From CAVTYH01 sp963738835 (GTDB lineage Bacteria > Planctomycetota > Planctomycetia > Pirellulales > JADZDJ01), in assembly GCA_963738835.1 (NCBI GenBank), contig CAVTYH010000001.1:806001-870000 (forward strand): 64,000 nt of DNA, written 5' to 3'. A program made the translations under genes and the position numbers. Below, one piece after another: positions 43,879 to 54,028 of this stretch (position 1 is the first letter of the stretch; each line of letters begins with the position of its first letter). The notes beneath the pieces were generated by a model. It had not been told where the DNA came from. It made no database searches and was given only the letters and a program-made list of their open reading frames with translations.

Positions 43879-46032
43879 ATGACCGCCCGCCAGATTCTCG
43901 TCACCGCCGCTCTGCCATATGCCAATGGGCCGATTCATCTCGGCTATTTGCTTGAAGCAATTCAAACGGATATTTGGGTGCGATTTCAAAAGCTGCAGGG
44001 AAACCACTGCATCTATTTATGTGCGGATGATACGCACGGAACCGCAATCATGATCCGCGCTCGACAAGAGGGGCGTACCGAAGAGCAATTGATCGCTGAA
44101 ATGCAGGCGGCCCATGAGCGCGATCTGGCAGGCTTTCAGATCGAATACGAGAACTACGGTAGCACTCACAGTCCGGAAAATCGGAGACAGTGCGAGGACA
44201 TTTGGCAATCGATTCGCAAGGCCGGCCTGGTCAAACAGCAAGACGTTGAGCAACTCTACGATCCCAAAGCGGGAACATTCCTAGCCGATCGTTTTGTGCG
44301 CGGCACGTGTCCGAACTGCAAATCGCCTGATCAGCCGGGCGACAATTGCGGGAAGTGCGGCCATACGTACAGCCCCACCGAGCTGATCAATCCCGTCAGC
44401 ACGCTGAGCGGTGCCAAACCGGAAATCCGCAATGCACCACACCTGTTTATTCAGCTTGAACCGCTGCATGAGTTCCTGAACAAGTGGACTCAATCGGGCG
44501 AACACCTGCAGCAGGAAATCAGCAACTACTTGAAAGGGCATTTTCTGGGCGAGCCACTGCGCAATTGGGATGTCTCCCGTCCGGCCCCATATTTTGGGTT
44601 TGAAATTCCCGATTTCCCTGGCAACTACTGGTACGTATGGTACAACGCGCCAATCGGTTATATGGCGTCATTGCAGCAGTGGTGCAACCGCAGTGGCGAA
44701 AAGTTCAACGACTGGTGGCCGAGCGGTGGCGATGCCGACAGCAAACCCGTAGAAATCCATCACTTCATCGGCAAAGACATCACGTATTTCCATACGTTGT
44801 TTTGGCCCGGCATGCTGAAAACCACTGGCTTCAAGCTGCCGACGAAAGTCCACGTTCACGGCTTTTTGACGGTCGGCGGCGAAAAGATGTCGAAGAGCAA
44901 GGGCACCTTTATCCGCGCGTCGACCTATTTGAAACACTTAAACCCGGCGTATCTGCGCTATTATTACGCCACCAAACTCAGCCCAAAGGTTGACGATTTG
45001 GATTTGAACCTCGACGAGTTCGTAACCAAAGTGAATTCCGACCTCGTCGGCAAAGTCGTAAACCTCGCCAGCCGTACAGCACGGTTTGTGGAGGAGACTG
45101 GGCTATCTGAAAGATTTCCAAATGACAATGAGACTAGATTGCTCTTTGAATACGCGGTAGGCCAAGGTGATTTAGTTGCATACGGCAGAAAATTGCCAGC
45201 CGGGAGCAGAGTCGACACAATAGCTGATGCATACGAAGTTTGCGACTACCAGCTTGCCATGCGAAAAGTGATGTTTTTGGCTGATCAGGCGAATGCTTAT
45301 GTCGATGCCAAAGCGCCGTGGACATTGCGTAAAGATCCGGCGCACACCAAAGATCTGCAAAACGTTTGCACGGTTGCGCTGAACTTGTTTCGCCAAATTG
45401 CAATCTATCTCGCGCCCGTCTTGCCAAAGCTAGCTCAGGAGGCGGGAAAACTTCTCAACGACCCAATTGAATTTGATCCAGAAAAACGTCACTGGGATAA
45501 AACAAAAACGCCGCTGGTCGGCACGCGCGTTAATAAATTCGAATCACTGCTTACACGAGTTGAACCCACACAGGTACAGGCCATGATTGAAGATAGTAAA
45601 GAAGCGGCACCGGCGAGTGGTGGTAATGCAACCCCTGGCTCCCGCCAGGGGCTAGGCGACGTAGTGGACGGTCCCGAGGCGCTGGCGGCCGAACCGCTGG
45701 CGGCGGAATGCACGATTGACGATTTCACGAAAGTCGATCTGCGAGTCGCCCGCATTCTCACGGCCGAAGAAGTGCCCAACGCGCGGAAACTGCTCAAGCT
45801 CACGCTGAGCCTTGGCGGCGAGGTAAGAAAAACGGTCTTCGCTGGAATCAAGAAGGCATACAAGCCGGAAGACTTAATCGGCCGGCTGGTCATTTGCGTG
45901 GCCAATCTGGCCCCGCGACAAATGAAATTTGGCCTGAGCGAAGGCATGGTCGCCGCGGCCGGGTCGGGAGGCGATGAAGTCTTCTTGTTATCGCCCGACA
46001 GTGGTGCCAAGCCGGGCCAACGGGTTCACTGA
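43879..46032 (+). CDS. metG: Methionyl-tRNA synthetase
   Basis: 717 residues. The HIGH-type motif is in PYANGPIHLGYLLEAIQTDI and the KMSKS loop in GGEKMSKSKGTFIRAS. Zinc-knuckle cysteines are in CPNCKSPDQPGDNCGKCG, the two-zinc type. After the anticodon-binding domain come residues ESLLTRVEPTQVQAMIEDS, then a linker with GGNATPGSRQGLGD encoded by a family E-type repeat. The C-terminal tRNA-binding EMAP-like domain (DFTKVDLRVARILTAEEVPN, LAPRQMKFGLSEGMVAAAG) follows. The enzyme seems intact; the repeat sits in a flexible linker. ATG 43879 is supported by the motif spacing. Confidence 0.96.
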   Translation: MTARQILVTAALPYANGPIHLGYLLEAIQTDIWVRFQKLQGNHCIYLCADDTHGTAIMIRARQEGRTEEQLIAEMQAAHERDLAGFQIEYENYGSTHSPENRRQCEDIWQSIRKAGLVKQQDVEQLYDPKAGTFLADRFVRGTCPNCKSPDQPGDNCGKCGHTYSPTELINPVSTLSGAKPEIRNAPHLFIQLEPLHEFLNKWTQSGEHLQQEISNYLKGHFLGEPLRNWDVSRPAPYFGFEIPDFPGNYWYVWYNAPIGYMASLQQWCNRSGEKFNDWWPSGGDADSKPVEIHHFIGKDITYFHTLFWPGMLKTTGFKLPTKVHVHGFLTVGGEKMSKSKGTFIRASTYLKHLNPAYLRYYYATKLSPKVDDLDLNLDEFVTKVNSDLVGKVVNLASRTARFVEETGLSERFPNDNETRLLFEYAVGQGDLVAYGRKLPAGSRVDTIADAYEVCDYQLAMRKVMFLADQANAYVDAKAPWTLRKDPAHTKDLQNVCTVALNLFRQIAIYLAPVLPKLAQEAGKLLNDPIEFDPEKRHWDKTKTPLVGTRVNKFESLLTRVEPTQVQAMIEDSKEAAPASGGNATPGSRQGLGDVVDGPEALAAEPLAAECTIDDFTKVDLRVARILTAEEVPNARKLLKLTLSLGGEVRKTVFAGIKKAYKPEDLIGRLVICVANLAPRQMKFGLSEGMVAAAGSGGDEVFLLSPDSGAKPGQRVH
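45621..45660. repeat. Family E-like repeat inside metG
   Basis: GCAACCCCTGGCTCCCGCCA GGGGCTAGGCGAC: short inverted CCCCTGG/CCAGGGG arms. Translated in frame in the linker before the EMAP domain. Confidence 0.6.
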
Positions 46033-46305
46033 GAGCTTGAGCGAGAGCTCGGCCAACCTCGGAAACAGGCGAATCAAGGCAATTTGTGGAACTTCAGCCG
46101 AAGACAAGGGGCCGCGCACCATCATTTTGACTCTGCCAGGGTTGGCGCGGCAAAGTCGAAAAAACCAGACGAATTTGAGGGTTCGCTGCCTCGTTCCCCA
46201 TAGGCCGCTTCGGCTCGCGCCGCCTGCAAATGCATCTTGAGTGAACCATGCATTTTGCCTACGATTTGCGACCCGTCGAAGTTGCCCCATCGTGGCTCAG
46301 TCGAA

Positions 46306-46797
46306 ATGCCGCAATTCATGGATTACGAGCAGGCTCGCTGCACGCGCCGCTGCGCGGTAACCGGCCGGGAACTTGGTCCGGGTGAGACGGTCTATTCGGT
46401 CCTCTTGGCGGAAGGGGCGAAGTTGGTGCGGCACGATTACGCCGCCGAAGCCTGGGAGGGCGCCCCGGAAGGAGCCGTTGGATGGTGGAAATCGGAATTG
46501 CCGCAGCGTGATGCGAAGCGCGTCCATTGGGCGCCCAACGATGTCATGCTCGATTTGCTGGAGCAACTGGCCGATGACCCGACCCACGCCGACATGCGTT
46601 ACATTTTGGCTCTGCTGCTGGTGCGAAGGCGTGTTTGTCGGCTGGAAGAAAACGAGCGTGATGAGCAAAACCAAGAAACGCTGGTGTTGTTTTGTCCGCG
46701 AAGAGAGCGCGAGTATCGCGTGGCCGTTGCCACGCCGAGCCAGCAGCGGACGAAAGAAATTCAGGATGAGTTAGCGCGACTGTTGTTTGCAGGGTGA
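46306..46797 (+). CDS. Hypothetical protein, cysteine motif
   Basis: About 163 residues from Met24 of the longer frame (46306); Met28 (46318) is possible. It contains CTRRCAVTGRELGPGETVYS VLL, a Cys-x(3)-Cys-x-x-Thr-Gly pattern that recurs in some planctomycete proteins, then VGWWKSELPQRDAKRVHWAP and a helical region with DMRYILALLLVRRRVCRLEE. The ending ATPSQQRTKEIQDELARLLF suggests a helical C-terminus. Role unknown; it may bind metal. It sits about 270 bases after metG on the same strand. Confidence 0.7.
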   Translation: MPQFMDYEQARCTRRCAVTGRELGPGETVYSVLLAEGAKLVRHDYAAEAWEGAPEGAVGWWKSELPQRDAKRVHWAPNDVMLDLLEQLADDPTHADMRYILALLLVRRRVCRLEENERDEQNQETLVLFCPRREREYRVAVATPSQQRTKEIQDELARLLFAG

Positions 46798-46888
46798 GCA
46801 ATAATATTCAAAAAGCGGCGACGGAAGATCGCATTTGTTTGGCACGGAAGTCATTGGCATGGTCCATCAACCCGTTGCACGGCCAACG

Positions 46889-47881
46889 ATGAGCCACAAG
46901 CGCACCCATTCGCCGGTGCGCTTTGCGCTGATCTTGTTGGTCGGCCTTTTTGCCACGAGCGGAGCGATGTGCCAGCAGTGGACCCGTCAGTACACTCAGC
47001 CCCGCACGTTGCCCGTTTCGGCCACGCTCGTACAAATCGAAACGGTCGTGAACGACAATGCAAATCGAGTTCAATCGCTACAGTCCACCAAGGCAACGCT
47101 AAGTGTCTCCGGCGCTCCCACCTCATTGCGTGCCAATGTTGCAATGGAACCGCCGCGACGACTCCGATTGACCGCCGACGCACCGTTTGGCGGGCGAGAA
47201 TTGGATTTGGGCAGCAACGACGAAATATTTTGGCTCTGGCTCAAGCGTAGCCAGCCGCCCGCCTTGTTTGTTTGCCGGCACGATCAATTCGCGATGTCCA
47301 ATGCGAGGCAAATCATGCCCGTCGAACCAGACTGGCTGGTCGAGGCGGTGGGTTTACCGCGGTTCGATACTTCGCAACCCTTGGACGGTCCCACGCCGGT
47401 TGGAAGTGGACGGCTGCAAATACGCAGCCATCGGCCTAGCGTGCTGGGCGATATGACCAAAGTGACGATTATCGACGCCTGGGATGGCACCGTTGTGGAA
47501 CAGCATCTGTACGACCCCCAAGGACACTTGCTGGCCACGGCGCTTACGAGCCGGTACAAGCGCGATCCAGCTTCTGGCGCGGCACTGCCCAGATCGATCG
47601 ACATTCAATGGCCCACGACGCAACCGCCAATTTCGCTGCACCTGGAAGTCACCGATTGGTTGGTCAACGTGGTGACACCCGATCATGTTGCGAAATGGGC
47701 TAAGCCCGAATACCCGGGTTATCCGGAAGTGAATTTGGCGGACCCCAATCTGCGATTCGTGGCACCTGGAACTATGCCGCCGTTAGGGCCGGCGACTTCC
47801 CGTGACGGCGCCAGCTACAACGGTGGTGGTCCCGACGGCGGCTGGAGGCTACGCGCCTTTCCATTGAGCAGAGGCAATTAG
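46889..47881 (+). CDS. Hypothetical exported protein
   Basis: About 330 residues from Met19 of the longer frame (46889), where RTHSPVRFALILLVGLFATS GAMC forms a signal segment ending with a weak lipobox. The body has beta-rich sequence (LRLTADAPFGGRELDLGSND, EIFWLWLKRSQPPALFVCRH, HLYDPQGHLLATALTSRYKR), similar in style to the lipoprotein-sorting LolA-like or DUF4292-like proteins. The C-terminus is Gly-rich. No firm family. Confidence 0.7.
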   Translation: MSHKRTHSPVRFALILLVGLFATSGAMCQQWTRQYTQPRTLPVSATLVQIETVVNDNANRVQSLQSTKATLSVSGAPTSLRANVAMEPPRRLRLTADAPFGGRELDLGSNDEIFWLWLKRSQPPALFVCRHDQFAMSNARQIMPVEPDWLVEAVGLPRFDTSQPLDGPTPVGSGRLQIRSHRPSVLGDMTKVTIIDAWDGTVVEQHLYDPQGHLLATALTSRYKRDPASGAALPRSIDIQWPTTQPPISLHLEVTDWLVNVVTPDHVAKWAKPEYPGYPEVNLADPNLRFVAPGTMPPLGPATSRDGASYNGGGPDGGWRLRAFPLSRGN

Positions 47882-47896
47882 CAACCGAGAATCGCG

Positions 47897-48373
47897 TCAG
47901 GTCGCTGATCTTGTGGCGTTGACGACGGTCGAGAGGTCGCCCATCACACGGTCCCAACGGTCGTGACCAAGCTTGCGGAGCAACTGCTGTTGGGCATCTT
48001 CCCAATACGGCACAGCCTGGGCCAGAACTTGCTGCCCGGCTTTTGTGATTTGAACCGATTTACCTGCCCGGCCAGCCTTGCCGGTGATTACCAGAAACCC
48101 CCCGGTGACAAGTGGATGCAAATTGCGGGTGATCGTTGAGCGGTCCATCACCAATTCTCTCGCCAGTCGAGCTAATCCGCACGGTCCAAGGACCTGGCTG
48201 GCGACGAGAATGACGAGCTGTGTCGACCGCAGTCCGACCGGGGCCAGAATCTGATCGAATAACTGCGTTACGCTGCGCGACGCCTTGCGAAAGTTGAAGC
48301 AAGCGCAGGTGTTTACCATTTCCCGACATTTGGCCGGATCGAGTTCCTCAGTGCGAGTTCGCTTGGACGCCAT
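47897..48373 (-). CDS. MarR family transcriptional regulator
   Basis: 158 residues; winged helix-turn-helix dimer. The recognition region is LARLARELVMDRSTITRNLH PLVTGGFLVI, followed by the wing KAGRAGKSVQITKAGQQVLA. CACFNFRKASRSVTQLFDQI near the start is the dimerisation helix, with Cys residues that could sense redox state. It is convergent with the preceding gene; its target is not evident. Confidence 0.85.
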   Translation of the reverse strand: MASKRTRTEELDPAKCREMVNTCACFNFRKASRSVTQLFDQILAPVGLRSTQLVILVASQVLGPCGLARLARELVMDRSTITRNLHPLVTGGFLVITGKAGRAGKSVQITKAGQQVLAQAVPYWEDAQQQLLRKLGHDRWDRVMGDLSTVVNATRSAT

Positions 48374-48435
48374 GTTTGTAGCCTAAACAAGGCGCCCTGC
48401 GGCATCAAGCCGACAGCTTTCCATGGCGGACGTTA

Positions 48436-50769
48436 CTAACGCGGCACTGTCTCCTTGGGAACAATGGCTCCGGTGCGCAACGCATCTTGCCACCGCTTAA
48501 ATGGTTGTTCACGGGCGGCCGCCGTTGCATCGGGCTGGTAGAGAAAAGACTTTCCAGTAATTTGCTGCAGATTCGTGAAGGCCAACACCCGAAAGTCGAG
48601 ATTGTCGTGATCAAGATACTCAACCAACCTCGCGGCCTCGCCTGCACGCAATTGGTCTTTCGTGTACCCCAAGAACATTCGGTACAAGTCTTTCCCGGCC
48701 TCGTCCCCGCGTTGTTTTTGAAACGCCTCTCGAACGGCGGCGGCAGTGGCTGGACTTCTTGCCAGCGCAGCTTTGATGCTTTGAATTTCGAGTGGCCACA
48801 TGGGTCGCTGTTCGGGATCGGTCAGCATGCTTACCAAGGGCTCGAATTGGTCGAGGATCGCCAGACACTGCGCCGCAAAGGCCCTGTATTCGACGCGACG
48901 ATGCGTTGCCATTTCCCGTAGGGCAATCATTAATGGCTTGTCAGCATCGAGCAATGTGGCAAGCGCCTCGGAGGCTCGGGCGTCATTTGCATTCAGTTGG
49001 TCGCCGGAAATCCACTTGGGAATAGCAGCGGGCGAATTGGCGTCAACCGTCGGCACGTCGGGCATCGGAGGTGTAAGTGGCCAGCGCTGCGGGGCGGTGA
49101 GATTTGCCGTCGATCCATCTTGGCCGGTCCAATCTGCATGGCCGCTGGCAGCATACAGCGCTGCCGCGACGTGTGGTTCTTCCAATTCCGGATTGACTCC
49201 GGCGAGAAAATACCGATGCACCTCGATGCCCAAAAGAGCGTCGGCATCGGTGAAGGTGATGACGCCGCTGTTGGCGCCAACATCGATTCGTAATCGCGCG
49301 CCCGCTTTCCCGGTGGTCATTGCCACCAGTCGACCATACAGGATCTTAATGCTGGGGACGCCCTCGGAATTCGCCGCGCCCAGCGTCAGCATCGTCTCAG
49401 AAGGCACTTGCAAAGTGATGCCGACCGAGAGCGTGATGGTGGGGCGGTATGTGGGCAGTACCAACAGTTGATCGCCGCCGCTAACAGCAGAACCAGCTGG
49501 CAAGCGCATCCAATGGCTCGATGCCGGGTCGAATTTCAAAAGGACCACATCTTTGCCAAGAACGACTTTGCCCAACGGTGTTTCGTCGACCGGTGGGGTC
49601 GTGTTGGGTACGGTAGCCGGACTAGCGGTTGGTGCTACCGGTGGCGAGAGTGTGGCATCGTTGGGTGTGGGCGCGACATTGCTTGCCGCGGAACGCATAC
49701 CCTCGACGGAATGATCGGAAGTGGATTTTGCGTCAGCAGGGCTGACCGATGGTTGCGGCAGCGGCGGTGGATTGCCGGATTCGACCGAGTTGCCGCTTCC
49801 TGAAGCGGTTACATTAGGGCCGGAAGTAGAAGCCGCAAGATGGCTTTCGGCTGGAAGACGAGCATCGCCCGATGCGGGTGGGACTGAAGATGGTTCCGCC
49901 GATCCAGCGGTAGGCGGGGCGGTTGGGGAGTTCGCAGGTCGATCGCGAACGACGCTAGCGGGATTGGCACTGCCGGCTGTCGCGGCATCGGCGGCCTCCG
50001 AAGCAGCGCCATTGCCCGGGGCAGCAGCGGCACCGCGATCGCCCGGCTGTTCGGCAGCGGCGACAGGTTGTTCTTTGGCGGGATTCGCGTTGTTAGCAAC
50101 GGTATTCTTAGCGGGCTGATTGAGGCCCAACAGTTGATCGATGGGACCCAAGGCCATCGTAATGGCGCCGACCAACAGAGCGAACAGCACGATCGCCGCA
50201 ATGATTGGCTTCCACGATGAGCGCGGGCCACGATCACGAAGATAGTCGGGAATTTCAGGCCGGTGGCGGGCCGGTCTGACACGCTCATCCTCGTGTTCCA
50301 AACCGATTTCTTCAGCTGCGTCCGCCGTCATTCTTTCGGGAACGGCCGGCGGCGCCTGATTGATAATTCCGTACATCTGCCGCTTCATCTGCGGATCGAC
50401 CTGCGCTGGCTGGCCTAGCACCATCGCCAGAATTTGATGGCAGGCAGCAACTTCAGCGAGATAAACGTCCGATTCGACGAGGTCTTGCCCGGCTTCGGCC
50501 GGAGGCAGGCACATCTTTTCAAATTCGGGCACTCGCTCTGCAGCCAGAGTATTGTCGAGATATTCGGCAACCGTGTTTGGGTCGAGTGCCATGCCTTTGC
50601 CCGAGAGTTTGGGCGAGCCTAACCGTGGGTTGCGACTTCGATTGCGGATGCGCTCGACGAGCTGTTGGGCAAACTCGCTGTCGGCGAGTTTCTTGCCGAT
50701 GTCAGCGCGATCGGCCGGTTCGAGGAGATCGTCGAGATAAGCAAGCATGGTTCGCAATGTCAGACGCAT
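48436..50769 (-). CDS. Large membrane-anchored protein, unknown
   Basis: 777 residues from ATG 50769, chosen for the GGAGG seven bases upstream. The N-terminal 130 residues (MRLTLRTMLAYLDDLLEPAD, AEYLDNTLAAERVPEFEKMC) are helical and cytoplasmic. One membrane segment follows (WKPIIAAIVLFALLVGAITM), then a 250-residue Ala/Pro/Ser-rich spacer and an extracytoplasmic domain (GKVVLGKDVVLLKFDPASSH, RPTITLSVGITLQVPSETML, LYGRLVAMTTGKAGARLRID VGANSG) ending in a helical repeat-like region. It resembles membrane proteins conserved in planctomycetes. Function unknown. Confidence 0.75.
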   Translation of the reverse strand: MRLTLRTMLAYLDDLLEPADRADIGKKLADSEFAQQLVERIRNRSRNPRLGSPKLSGKGMALDPNTVAEYLDNTLAAERVPEFEKMCLPPAEAGQDLVESDVYLAEVAACHQILAMVLGQPAQVDPQMKRQMYGIINQAPPAVPERMTADAAEEIGLEHEDERVRPARHRPEIPDYLRDRGPRSSWKPIIAAIVLFALLVGAITMALGPIDQLLGLNQPAKNTVANNANPAKEQPVAAAEQPGDRGAAAAPGNGAASEAADAATAGSANPASVVRDRPANSPTAPPTAGSAEPSSVPPASGDARLPAESHLAASTSGPNVTASGSGNSVESGNPPPLPQPSVSPADAKSTSDHSVEGMRSAASNVAPTPNDATLSPPVAPTASPATVPNTTPPVDETPLGKVVLGKDVVLLKFDPASSHWMRLPAGSAVSGGDQLLVLPTYRPTITLSVGITLQVPSETMLTLGAANSEGVPSIKILYGRLVAMTTGKAGARLRIDVGANSGVITFTDADALLGIEVHRYFLAGVNPELEEPHVAAALYAASGHADWTGQDGSTANLTAPQRWPLTPPMPDVPTVDANSPAAIPKWISGDQLNANDARASEALATLLDADKPLMIALREMATHRRVEYRAFAAQCLAILDQFEPLVSMLTDPEQRPMWPLEIQSIKAALARSPATAAAVREAFQKQRGDEAGKDLYRMFLGYTKDQLRAGEAARLVEYLDHDNLDFRVLAFTNLQQITGKSFLYQPDATAAAREQPFKRWQDALRTGAIVPKETVPR

Positions 50770-50933
50770 CTCAGTCCTCCAATTTGCAGGCCGGCATACA
50801 GTTTCACGCCAACAGTAATAGTGGGAATCACAGCCGCGCGGCGTACAGAGAACGCCAAGATTTTTTGATGTTGCAGCGGAATCACAGGCCACAGCAGTAC
50901 TTATGGGCGACGATCTGCCGTCGAAAGCATTGC

Positions 50934-51308
50934 TTAGCCGATGGAGATGGCTTCAGCCGATGTGCCAGATCGGCGGGTAAAGCCAAGACGAGAGCGATTC
51001 CGCTGACTGACCGAAGACTCCGGGCTGAACGCTACCAAAACTAGCGTGGAAAGCATGGCCAACAGCAACGAGAACACGATAGGGTGGGGATGATAGGCCC
51101 AGGCATCGGCAGGCGACATCGTATCAATGCGGCCGGAGAGCATAGAGATTTCGTTCTCCTGCACTGTGACCTTTTCCCAGCCATCGACCGTCCTGCGCCA
51201 CTGGCTCGTCAAGAGGCGATGTTTTGGAGCACTCACCGGGCACTCGAACTGATACCCAATCCATCCCAAGCCAACCAAAAACATGGCGATCGCCAAAATC
51301 CAACGCAT
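50934..51308 (-). CDS. Hypothetical membrane protein
   Basis: 124 residues from Met68 of the longer frame. Two membrane segments: MRWILAIAMFLVGLGWIGYQ and HPIVFSLLLAMLSTLVLVAF, with a short loop between that carries SAPKHRLLTSQWRRTVDGWE. Longer upstream starts lack hydrophobic or family features. Function unknown. Confidence 0.5.
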   Translation of the reverse strand: MRWILAIAMFLVGLGWIGYQFECPVSAPKHRLLTSQWRRTVDGWEKVTVQENEISMLSGRIDTMSPADAWAYHPHPIVFSLLLAMLSTLVLVAFSPESSVSQRNRSRLGFTRRSGTSAEAISIG

Positions 51309-51864
51309 GCTTGCCAACCTTGCACGAGGGCGGGTTTGCCGGAATTCGGTAGTGCTGGAAGGCAATTTTTGCAATCGCTGGACCGGAACCAAAAATGTCG
51401 TGCCGTCCGGACACAAAACTGTTGGTGCGATTAGAGATCGGAAAATCGACGGCCGCATTGACCGGCAATTAATTGCGGATCGCGGGCAACATCCATGTTC
51501 ACTTTTCACGACGTGTGTTGGCTAGCGGCACCGTATCGATCGGCGAGCTTTAGACACGGGTTGTCGCTGCTCGCCGCTCAAATTCCGTGCCGCAGTCGTT
51601 CAGACTATTGCCGGTCAGATTTTTGAATCGCAACTTCGACAGAGCGCAGGAGACAGTTTAATTGCCGTCCAAGTTTCCCCGGTTGATTCCACGTGCATCG
51701 CAGCCGACATTTTTTTCTATCCCGCTGACGATGGGATTTGGGAAATCGATGATGTGCGTGTAAACTTAAGGTAGAGGTTGAGCGCGTCGCATGCGAAGCG
51801 TTGAATCCGACGCTCATCAACGCTGCCAGTTTTGTCGTCACTCGCATCGGTAAGGCATATTGCC
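51309..51864. other. Intergenic region, no gene recognised
   Basis: Several short frames on both strands have no protein-like features, and no promoter or terminator is clear. Confidence 0.35.
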
Positions 51865-52429
51865 GTGACAGCGATTAATCGCTTACTTCGTCAGCAGTTG
51901 GTGCGTGAAGCCGAGGGCTACCTCGACTTGGTGCTCGTGTTTGGCGAGCAATGGACGCTGCCACTGGCAATTCGCGATCGGCTGGCGCAGCGAACCTTGG
52001 CGGTGGTCGATCATCTGGGCGAAAGCGCCACGGTGAGTCCGCAAATTCAGCTGATCAAGGGGCAGGCATTGCGGACGATGGAGCGCTTCAAAGAAGCGCT
52101 CGAACCACTAACGGCCGCTGCGGAATCCGATCCACAAAATATCGACACCTGGCTGGCTTTGGGATGGTGCCACAAACGCACGGGGCGATTGGATTTGGCG
52201 ATTGAATCGCTCGAAGAAGCCCTCGATCTACAGCCAGGAAAGCGCGCTAGTGAACTACAATCTGGCCTGCTACTGGAGCCTGGCACGCAATAAGCGACAC
52301 GCCTTGGGCTATCTTTCTCAGGCCCTGTCGCTTGACAGCAGCTTTCGCAATCTGATCGAGGGCGAGCGCGATTTTGATCCGCTTCGGACCGATCCGGATT
52401 TCCAGGCGATCACGAGCATTACGGTGTAA
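51865..52429 (+). CDS. TPR repeat protein, frameshifted
   Basis: About 188 residues from GTG 51865, with TAAGG about 9 bases upstream (a TTG at 51832 is an alternative). Tetratricopeptide-like helices are seen: GYLDLVLVFGEQWTLPLAIR, LIKGQALRTMERFKEALEPL TAAAE, TWLALGWCHKRTGRLDLAIE SLEEALDL. The frame breaks near 52242; one A removed gives QPGSALVNYNLACYWSLA, then HALGYLSQALSLDSSFRNLI EGERDFDPLR, a terminal TPR-like unit. TPR proteins mediate protein contacts; the partner is unknown. Confidence 0.75.
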
Positions 52430-52458
52430 TTTGCAGTGTGGCCACAGTCCACTGCCGA

Positions 52459-53322
52459 CTAGGCGGATTTGGCAATGAGCTGCGCATTCTCAAGATGCAG
52501 CAATTCCTCGGCCAGCCGCCGGTAATCGTCAGCGCCGTTTGAATCGGCAGCATACTGGAGAATCGATTGGCCGAAGCTAGGGGCCTCTGCTAAACGGATG
52601 TTCCGGCGGATTCGGGTTTGAAAGATGTGTGCCGCGGACCAGGGGACCGATTTGTCGCGTTGGCTCTCGAAGAACTCGGCCACATCGCTGGCAACTTCGC
52701 TGGCAAGCCGGGTTGCCGATTCGTACTGGCACAGCACAACGCCAGTCAGTTTCAGTCGAGGATTCAGCCGCCGAGACACCACTTCGATGGTTTGCAGCAG
52801 TTTGCTCAAGCCGTGAAGTGCGAGAAAATGTGGCTGGAGCGGCAGTAACACCTCGTCGACGGCTGCCAGAGCATTCAACGTCAAAATGCCAAGCGATGGC
52901 GGACAATCGATGATCAGGAAATCGAATTCGGCGAGCTCATTTTCCGACCCAGTCCATTCACCTCCGCGTGGCTTGCCGCCAACCATTTCCTCGAGTTTGT
53001 CGCGAAGCATCGCTTCCCGACCGACGACCCCGACCAGTTCCACTTCCGCCGCGGCTAAATCGATGTGCGAGCCAACAATCCATAAGTTTTCGGCGACTTG
53101 CCGCCGAGTCTCGCTCAGCGACGCGTCGCCGAGCAGCACATCGTAAATCGACTCTCGATGTTCTCCCAGGTTCAATCCCAAATGGAGTGTGGCATGAGCT
53201 TGCGGATCGAGATCGATCAAGCAAACTCGATTGCCTGCCGCCGCCAATGCAGCGCTGAGGTTCACGGACGTCGTCGTTTTTCCAACGCCGCCCTTCTGAT
53301 TCAAAACAGCGATTGATCGCAT
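52459..53322 (-). CDS. ParA family ATPase
   Basis: 287 residues: deviant Walker A motif KGGVGKTTTSVNLSAALAAA (the lysine-containing P-loop of partition ATPases), Walker A' CLIDLDPQAHATLHLG and Walker B FDFLIIDCPPSLG. These proteins position DNA, cell-division or surface components. No parB and no parS-like sites are seen nearby, so a chromosomal or plasmid partition role is unproven. The start at 53322 (MRSIAVLNQKGGVGKTT) is the normal beginning of the family. Confidence 0.92.
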   Translation of the reverse strand: MRSIAVLNQKGGVGKTTTSVNLSAALAAAGNRVCLIDLDPQAHATLHLGLNLGEHRESIYDVLLGDASLSETRRQVAENLWIVGSHIDLAAAEVELVGVVGREAMLRDKLEEMVGGKPRGGEWTGSENELAEFDFLIIDCPPSLGILTLNALAAVDEVLLPLQPHFLALHGLSKLLQTIEVVSRRLNPRLKLTGVVLCQYESATRLASEVASDVAEFFESQRDKSVPWSAAHIFQTRIRRNIRLAEAPSFGQSILQYAADSNGADDYRRLAEELLHLENAQLIAKSA

Positions 53323-53482
53323 CCGTGCGACTCCCTTGCAGACTTCACTTTGCCGCGGCGACAAATACAAGCCACAGCAGTTCGAAAACACCGCCGCGGA
53401 TTATATGCCGTGAGCAGAGGTCGAACCTAGATCGATTGGCCGATTGACTGGCCGTTTGATAGCAATTCGATCTAGCTGTCAG

Positions 53483-54028
53483 TCAAGGGGCTTTTAGTTC
53501 AGCGCTCTTGGGTGGTGGAAACTGTTCGAGGAAAAATGCCGCGGTGGGCTCGCAGATCGGGCCGATCGAAAGGATTGGTCCATCTGACAGCAACATCAAC
53601 TGGCAACCATCGGTATCAAACGCCAGCCGAGTTTCGTCGGTCCCGTCGCGGAAAATGACAATGTATTTCCAGTTGGCCGACTTATCATCGACGGAAGGGG
53701 CGGGTTTGTCCCAACTGTAACTGGAATCGCGAACCAGATCAGTGCGAAGATTTGAAAACCCTTTTGACTCACCGACCAGCTTTCGGGCGGTGACCGATCG
53801 ACTTTGCTTTTGAATCAAAATGGCATTTTCCTCTTCTGCAGTCCGATCGCCACCTGTGCTCAACTCAAGGAGTTCCACGTGCGGCGCCAGCGCAATAAGT
53901 TGGGCCACGCGTGGGGAAAGAGAGTCTAGCACCCGGTGCATTTGTTGGTGACGGTACCAAATTCCATAGCCAGAAACGGCGATGGCAGCGGTCAGAATTG
54001 CCAAAATGATGATTTTACCACGGTTCAT
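53483..54028 (-). CDS. Hypothetical membrane-anchored protein
   Basis: 181 residues from Met47 (54028) of a longer frame, where MNRGKIIILAILTAAIAVSG Y makes a membrane anchor. The soluble part contains RVAQLIALAPHVELLELSTG and YIVIFRDGTDETRLAFDTDG, with no family recognised. It lies between the ParA-type gene and aroB, but is not obviously linked to either. Confidence 0.6.
   Translation of the reverse strand: MNRGKIIILAILTAAIAVSGYGIWYRHQQMHRVLDSLSPRVAQLIALAPHVELLELSTGGDRTAEEENAILIQKQSRSVTARKLVGESKGFSNLRTDLVRDSSYSWDKPAPSVDDKSANWKYIVIFRDGTDETRLAFDTDGCQLMLLSDGPILSIGPICEPTAAFFLEQFPPPKSAELKAP

Noticed and set aside
52459..53322. Replication origin near the ParA-type gene
   Set aside because: No dnaA, parB, DnaA-box cluster or parS-like sites seen in this window.
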